A DNA stretch of 64,000 bases from assembly GCA_000469685.2 (NCBI GenBank), contig LS997567.1, forward strand, positions 24,929,655 through 24,993,654. The letters run 5' to 3'. The DNA comes from Haemonchus contortus (Eukaryota; Nematoda; Chromadorea; Rhabditida; Trichostrongylidae). The position numbers and the translations under genes were made by a program. The notes under the pieces were generated by a model. That model was not told where the DNA came from, ran no database searches, and saw only the letters and a program-made list of their open reading frames with translations. This document shows positions 58,338-64,000 of the stretch, one piece after another. Positions within the stretch are counted from its first letter, which is position 1. The number at the start of each line of letters is the position of its first letter.

Positions 58338-58908
58338 GGTTGATGCATAATTACTGCGGATTTTTTGGCGGCTTCTCTTCTCTCGATTTAATTTGAACAT
58401 CGAGTATGGGTTTTCTATAGAAATAATCTCCATGATTTTCTATACAAAAATGTGTCTCGAAAGCCATCCGCATATTCGCAAAATTATGCTCTACCACTCC
58501 GAATAAGGTTGGAAGGTGGCCGGGTCATTCCGCGATCTCAATAATCTCTCAGCGATTGAACAATCAGCCAAAGCCAACCAGGAAATGGGGTCTGCCTCTA
58601 AATCTACCACATTCACCGGCAGAAACTTTTATGGATCATCACGTCTACCATTCGTTGAAAAACTGGCTAGGGAATAGAAGCTACGACGATTTGGATGACT
58701 TGATTGCTGATATAAAGCGTTGATCGCCTTCAAAGACCAAAACTTCTTTGCCTTTGGAATCCGACTATTAAGCCAATGGGAAGCAATGCTCGAAGTGGAT
58801 GGTGGATACGTTCCGGACTAATTATTTGAATATGATTTTTTGAGTATTTCTATCATTTCTTCGAACAAAATTTGTGGCAAAAAAATCTGCAATAATCATG
58901 CATCAACC
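58338..58908 (+). mobile_element. mariner element, internally deleted (571 bp)
   Basis: TA borders (58336-58337, 58909-58910). The ends are GGTTGATGCATAATTACTGC and GCAATAATCATGCATCAACC, an inverted repeat of about 33 bp with few mismatches. Plus-strand remains of the transposase C-terminus are HHVYHSLKNWLGNRSYDDLD (about 58637-58700) and KDQNFFAFGIRLLSQWEAML (about 58735-58795) followed by VDGGYVP. It lacks the N-terminus and the first two catalytic blocks, so it is a deletion derivative. Confidence 0.8.
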
Positions 58909-58910
58909 TA

Positions 58911-60229
58911 ATATATAACTATATATAGATAGTATAGTAGATAGGTGTATCACTAGTAGATTGTGGACCCGCTTATTGTTGGCCCGTCTGACGGGTGCCT
59001 TTCGGGGTGTAGGTGAATCTAAGAATTCGTTGCTCAGGAATCTAATACTTCTAAACGACGAGCATCTGAGTGGGGTTTGTAGCCATAGGCTACGATAGTT
59101 TGACGGTAACCACGAACGAAGCAATAAAATCATCTCAGATCCAGTGGAATGCTGATTCATCTGATCGCGTTCCAGTTTAAAAGGAGCACTTTAATCTTAC
59201 AGAGAATATTACAAAGAATACACCTAGAGTTATCCATAAAATTTGAATTTCGTACGTGTTAGCTCACTATCTTATAGGAAAAATAGCGGTCATAATGTTT
59301 CAAAACCGTTCAAAATTACTGTATGTCTAAATGCTAGCGCAAGCTCTATGAAGGATAGTCCATCAGTCTCTTTCGCTGCACGAGCCAGACTTGCTGATTT
59401 CATCCTTCATTTCAATCACAAAAGGTGTTGCTGAAGATCGAATAATGGCAGCAAAAAATAACCAAGGGTGCACCGAGGTATACGAGTTGCATTTCATCAA
59501 CGAAAAATTATTCCAGAAACAAGCGATGCGAATGTGAAAGTACCTACAATGCCCTGTAATCGCGTTGAATATGGTCGAGTTTTTCTACTTAGTCCGAACA
59601 GATAAAAATATTATCGATGGGAATACTACTTACTCTGTGAAGGGAAAACAAGATTGAGGAATCATGTGTTCCACTAGCACATACCGCGTGGAGGTATCGA
59701 CCGATTTTTCAGTCCATGATAGCCGACCATGGCTTCGAGAACGAACTCGACGATGAGAAGTTTCCTTCAAAAGGGGAAATGAAGCTCAACAATGTTGTTT
59801 TTATTCTTAAAATCGACCAACAACTGCATTAGAATATGCAGCTCTACTTGAAGAAACGGAACCACCAAAAAAAGTGAAAATTAGCATCCATTGACAACTT
59901 TTAGAGGCATTTATTATGTTTTGGACATTATAATCACTGACGTGCATTACCAAAGCATATCCCTTTCCCGTTCCTTTAAAAAATGAGTAATGAACAGCCC
60001 ATTTCTAGCACACGACGAATTGATCGAAATAAGTTGACCACAGACACCTCTTCATCTCTTCATCGCTGTTTAAACACTTCATGATTGAATTCTTGTTTCA
60101 AAGGGAACGAAGCTGACCTGGTCAACCACATATCAAATGATAATTAATTTTAATCCTGCGACACGCTCCCATACACGATCGATCTAAGCTGAAGGGGGCT
60201 TAGCTAAGACTACATAGTGAATCATAGAC
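58911..60229. other. No gene recognised
   Basis: No protein or repeat family was recognised on either strand. Confidence 0.4.
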
Positions 60230-61140
60230 TAAAATTTATCGCTGCTGGTCGATCGATTTCGACCGGTACCTTTGCAACGCTGTTCATCTTCTGACTGCTC
60301 CAGTTTTTCAGAGTTTGAACGCCCTACAAGGAGGGAAGCTAAGCTGTGAATATGTTGTCATTGAATAACAAAATCTATAGTTATTAGTATGGAATGATTG
60401 GTACCGGTCGATAGCGACGCACTACCATTATATCTTAACGCTCTACGTCAAAAGTAAGCCATGTTGTAGGCGTTCAGTCAATTACACAATAAGTGGATAT
60501 TTACCGTTACCGAGTGATCGAAACTGATTTATGCCACCACAGAATAATTCTCTTCATACCTGCTTCACTTATTGAAGTTGGAAGAGAACATGAATTTTGA
60601 ATATCTGGCCATTCGTATAAGAAATCGATACTTACCGATATAGATTCGTCTGTATCGACCGATACCAATACGGCGTACATCCAATCAAACTTGCTTTACA
60701 TTTTTCTAGAACTAATTCCCAAAATCCAATGCTCGTCATATAAGAGTGATCAGCATAACTTCCAACACATCCGAACGGTTTGCTCCGTGGAAGCTTCTAA
60801 TGCCTCGTCAAGTATGCAGCAAAACGATAGGTGTTAATATTGACAGATATCGACCAATACTTCCGCAGCGCAACTTACATAATACTCTTATGACAATTTG
60901 AATCTAGATGAGAAGCTACGAACAACTCGCCAAAATACAGGCCAAATCTATACTTAGCATTATTGTTGTACAATACTGACCTATTCCACTACGGCGCAAT
61001 TACTATCATACCTGCTTCATCCTTTAGTTTTCGAATGTCTCACGGTGAGAGAAAATAAACAGTGAATATTCGGTCGATTACACATCACACTGACATTTGT
61101 CGGTACTGGTTGAACTTCCCATTATATCTGCTACGTTGCT
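60230..61140. repeat. Diverged recurring motif cluster (CGACCGATACC-type)
   Basis: A motif related to ATCGACCGATACC, usually followed by a CGGCGCA-like block and sometimes by CATACCTGCTTCA, recurs near 60255, 60405 (inverted), 60512, 60655, 60853, 60980 and 61098. Spacing is irregular (about 105-200 bp). It looks like an old, heavily diverged tandem or interspersed repeat. No coding potential. Confidence 0.45.
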
Positions 61141-63325
61141 ATAGGATCTGGATGCCCTACGTCTTTAGGAGAGCAAAGCTGAGAAAAACAATCTGGAATG
61201 TTTTCAAAATAGGGTTGTCGATTTTGAGTCTCCAGATACGCCACTTTCATGTCCACCAGAGCTGCCGTGCCTCCTCTAGCTATGCTAGCCTCTGTGGACT
61301 TTCGCCTTTCTTCGAAAGAGTTTAAACAGACGTGAGGGATTTTTGATGGAAAAATTCGCTCACTTTGACGACCACCTTAAATACTATGACGTTCGACCTC
61401 TAGCCTTTTGCTGAACTAGACCTGCTTTCATAGAGAATTGTAGAACGTATTCGAGCGGTCTTCTCAATTTTGGCTTTCACTTCACCCACATTGCGCACAC
61501 TCCGCCACCACGAAAATTTGACCAATTTTCTGCTAGCCTATATTCATTTTTGCAAAGCTCTGGAATGTGTTGAACTTAAACGATCTTTTGATCTAGCAAT
61601 AAAGGCCAGCTCATCTTACATTGATGTTTTATCTAGCTTTCGCTCCTCCAATTACTTCTTCCCCGACTCTGATAAGTTTCTATCCTGAGTGCAAAAATTT
61701 GGTCTAGGCTCCGCCTATTTCTTTACCCAGCCAACCGATCTCAATGATGTGTTCTTAACCTTGGCTGGTTTCAACATGGATTCTTATTTGGGTCCGGCAA
61801 TGCATATATTCATTCAAGCAGCGCGAAGCTCATTACAAGCCATGTTTGTTCGAGCCAAAGGATCACTTTTGACATATTTAAAGTTTGCTACGCATATTAA
61901 GTCGGGTAACGCTCATTTCGGAACATTCCGCTCACCTGGCTGGAATCCTGCCCTGCAACTCACATTGGTGAACACCGTTAGGACGAAGACTACTCACTTG
62001 GAACGACAACCCCAAGCACCGATCAGCTATGGTATTGATCTAACAACAATTCCCTTTCAATGCTGTCGAACCTAGGTCCTCCTTTGGCGCGTTCGGGAGC
62101 AATATGCTCCACAACTGAGAAAATCTTCTTCTCAACTGTGAATGATCTCAAGAATCTGAATCATCTCCCGGACACTCTTATATATTCTTGCACTTTTTGA
62201 TCATTTTACAATATAGCATCTTTACTTTTACCAATAGTTACTAGCATATGAATGGCATGCTTACTTATTATGCTGCTTTCCTACCACCTTGGCACCTTGG
62301 TTACTTCAGTTCAATCACTATCTTTTATATATCAAGGCAGTTCATTATATTGGATTAACGTTTGATTCAGTCGCCCAATATATTTGGTAAAAAGAGGTCA
62401 TACGCAAGGTGTCGCGCTCATGGTCCAGTTTTGAACAGCGTATTGAAGTTTCATGTAGGTCCTTCTTTTATGTTTCACCTAACAAGCCTAGAATGGTTAC
62501 TGGAGTTTTTTATTCGCTTATGTAATATGCTTTCCCATTTCTTCTCCTGTTAATTTCTAACCAGTACCACTCAAGTTCTCTTATTTGGCTTTCCATGTGT
62601 CTAACACTTCAAGCCTTTCAACCTATTGTCTTTCTTTCCATTACTAGTCACTTTTTTAATGTATCCCCACTTTACTCCGGTCGTTCATCTACTCACGTCA
62701 TCATTCCTTTGAATGAAGAATACTTAAAAAATGAATGCGCTTTTCTCAACAATGAGGACTTTAGTGCGAACAAGAATGGGTAGCCGACCATAAAGATAGG
62801 ATGGGGAATGGGTTCAGTACCACACTGACTCACGAACCTTTTTCTACTGAAGCTCAGGTCGAAAAACTCTACGATCTTGGCTAAGATACGTTTTTGAGCA
62901 CAATTATGGAATGACCTCCTTATCTTCAGCGCTTAATGTTGGAAGAAATCGGAAGTCTCTCAACTACATTATCATCTTCGATTTTTGTGTAGACATACAT
63001 AGCACGATTTCGGCACAGATCGAAAGCTTTGCAGTACCCACTTTTCTACGCAGAACTCACTCTACTACATTAAAACATCTACCAAGTTACCAAGCTTTAT
63101 ATATAAGAAGGGAATGTGAGCTGGCTTTTCCATGTCACTGCCTTTATCGTAACCACAAAGTGTTGCGGATGGACAGATTGACAACCCGACAAACCGACAC
63201 AACAACTAATCGCTTCATAAATATTAGAAATTAGCATGTTTTAGATATTGCTTCAAATTTAAGTATACTACTAATCATGACACACTTCCTTTTATACTAA
63301 ATATTTCATCACCAATTCAAATATA
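61141..63325. other. No gene recognised
   Basis: A plus-strand open frame of 128 codons (61689-62075) has no identifiable domain or splice context. Nothing else is supported. Confidence 0.35.
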
Positions 63326-63851
63326 CAGTAGCACTCAAAAGTCTTCGGTGAAATGGTTCTTCAGCCGTACTTTTCAGTCGTAACTTCTTTCCTACTGGAT
63401 CTGATCAAGCGAAATTTCTATATTTGGAGCGTGGGTGTATTGTGAATATTTGCCACTAAACACCTGCAATTTGATCATGTTCCAGATATTCTAAAGAGCA
63501 TGAACTCAAAATCGACTGAAAATACAGATAATGGTCCTTCTAGAATCTCTTTCCTTTTTATCATGTCAAAAGTGTACGAGCGGTAACGCCGATCACAATA
63601 GATGGGAAAAACGCACATAAGGTGCGAATAAGTGCAGACGCCAACAACTTTAGTTTTAGCAAATTGTGCTACCGCAACAAACACCTTACTCTACCTGTGG
63701 ATATTGCAGCTTTGCAGTGAAATAGGGTTGGGTAGGGTGAAATATGCTCTAGTTAGACATATCCAAATTTCGTGTCATTCGGTCTACTAAGAAAAAAGTT
63801 ATGAACGAAAAAGCGTCGAAGCATTTCACCGAAGACTTTTGAGCGCTACTG
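63326..63851. mobile_element. Tc1-family MITE, full length (526 bp)
   Basis: TA borders (63324-63325, 63852-63853). The ends are CAGTAGCACTCAAAAGTCTT and AAGACTTTTGAGCGCTACTG, followed inward by the shared CGGTGAAATG / CATTTCACCG. The ends match those of the Tc1-like element at 26636-27857 (CTTCGGTGAAACG and TTTCACCAAAGAC). The interior has no transposase. A truncated relative lies at 56746-57048. Confidence 0.82.
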
Positions 63852-63853
63852 TA

Positions 63854-64000
63854 TTGTTCGTTGTTCAATAACCCCAACTAACCGATGACCCTCGGGGTTG
63901 GGGAGTAACGAAGTGGTTTGCCTGAGCAGAGGCGAAACGAATCATTAATACCTTTATTGACAACCAATTTGTATAACACTATTTTTTGGTTTGTTCATCC
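63854..64000. other. No gene recognised; weak repeat
   Basis: A CCCCAACTAACCGATGACCC and CTCGGGG block loosely resembles 40260-40295 (CCCCAAACCACCGATTAGCC, then TCGGGG). A CCAATTTGTATAA block is also shared with about 40350. It may be a small dispersed repeat. Confidence 0.3.

Noticed and set aside
61689..62075. 128-codon open frame as a host gene
   Set aside because: No recognisable family, no splice signals and no neighbouring coding segments.

Overview
The window looks like a repeat-dominated, gene-poor stretch of an animal genome, most likely a nematode and plausibly a clade V (strongylid/hookworm-type) species. That is an inference from the transposon mix: RTE-type LINEs, Tc1/mariner/maT elements, Ty3/gypsy and BEL/Pao remnants, a piggyBac-like MITE, and no compact bacterial-style coding. 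I recognise no intact host gene. One short minus-strand segment near 46.75-46.91 kb could be a host exon, but only weakly. Almost every recognisable protein segment is a decayed piece of a mobile element.

Layout. 0.95-2.4 kb: RTE LINE remnant (-). 3.2-3.7 kb: dispersed repeat. 4.8-10.3 kb: satellite array (period about 169 bp, about 20 good copies, diverged at the edges, one two-monomer higher-order duplication) split by a 1,263-bp maT-like transposon. 10.3-21.8 kb: an 11.5-kb palindrome with two arms of about 5.58 kb that are about 99% identical, around an asymmetric 375-bp centre. The arms carry a piggyBac-like MITE with TTAA ends and an internally deleted RTE piece, and meet inside a 126-bp tandem repeat. 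23.6-25.6 kb: a BEL/Pao remnant (-) interrupted by a dispersed repeat and a mariner (+). 26.6-27.9 kb: Tc1-like element. 30.2-31.0 kb: RTE remnant.

32.3-34.8 kb: a maT-like element (+) and a mariner (-), lying almost end to end. 34.9-41.1 kb: three RTE copies. The one at 37.1-39.65 kb keeps a full reverse transcriptase core but has a stop and two frameshifts, and an apparent 5' leader lies inverted upstream of it. 41.6 kb: tRNA-like sequence. 43.9-46.0 kb: decayed Ty3/gypsy pol (-). 47.3-49.6 kb: a second palindrome built on an RTE endonuclease segment and (TA)n tracts of unequal length. 49.8-50.8 kb: mariner fragment and a TIR MITE. 51.7-54.1 kb: a 2.4-kb structure with 0.6-0.7 kb inverted terminal repeats. 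54.5-58.9 kb: RTE copy (+), then three TA-flanked DNA transposons in a row. 60.2-61.1 kb: diverged repeat motifs. 63.3-63.85 kb: Tc1-family MITE.

No gene network can be described. The main content is structural: two young palindromes in one 64-kb window, a satellite array, a long-TIR element, and four places where the ends of TA-targeting transposons lie 5-13 bp apart. Family calls rest on protein motifs read by eye on both strands and on terminal repeats read directly. No database search was possible.
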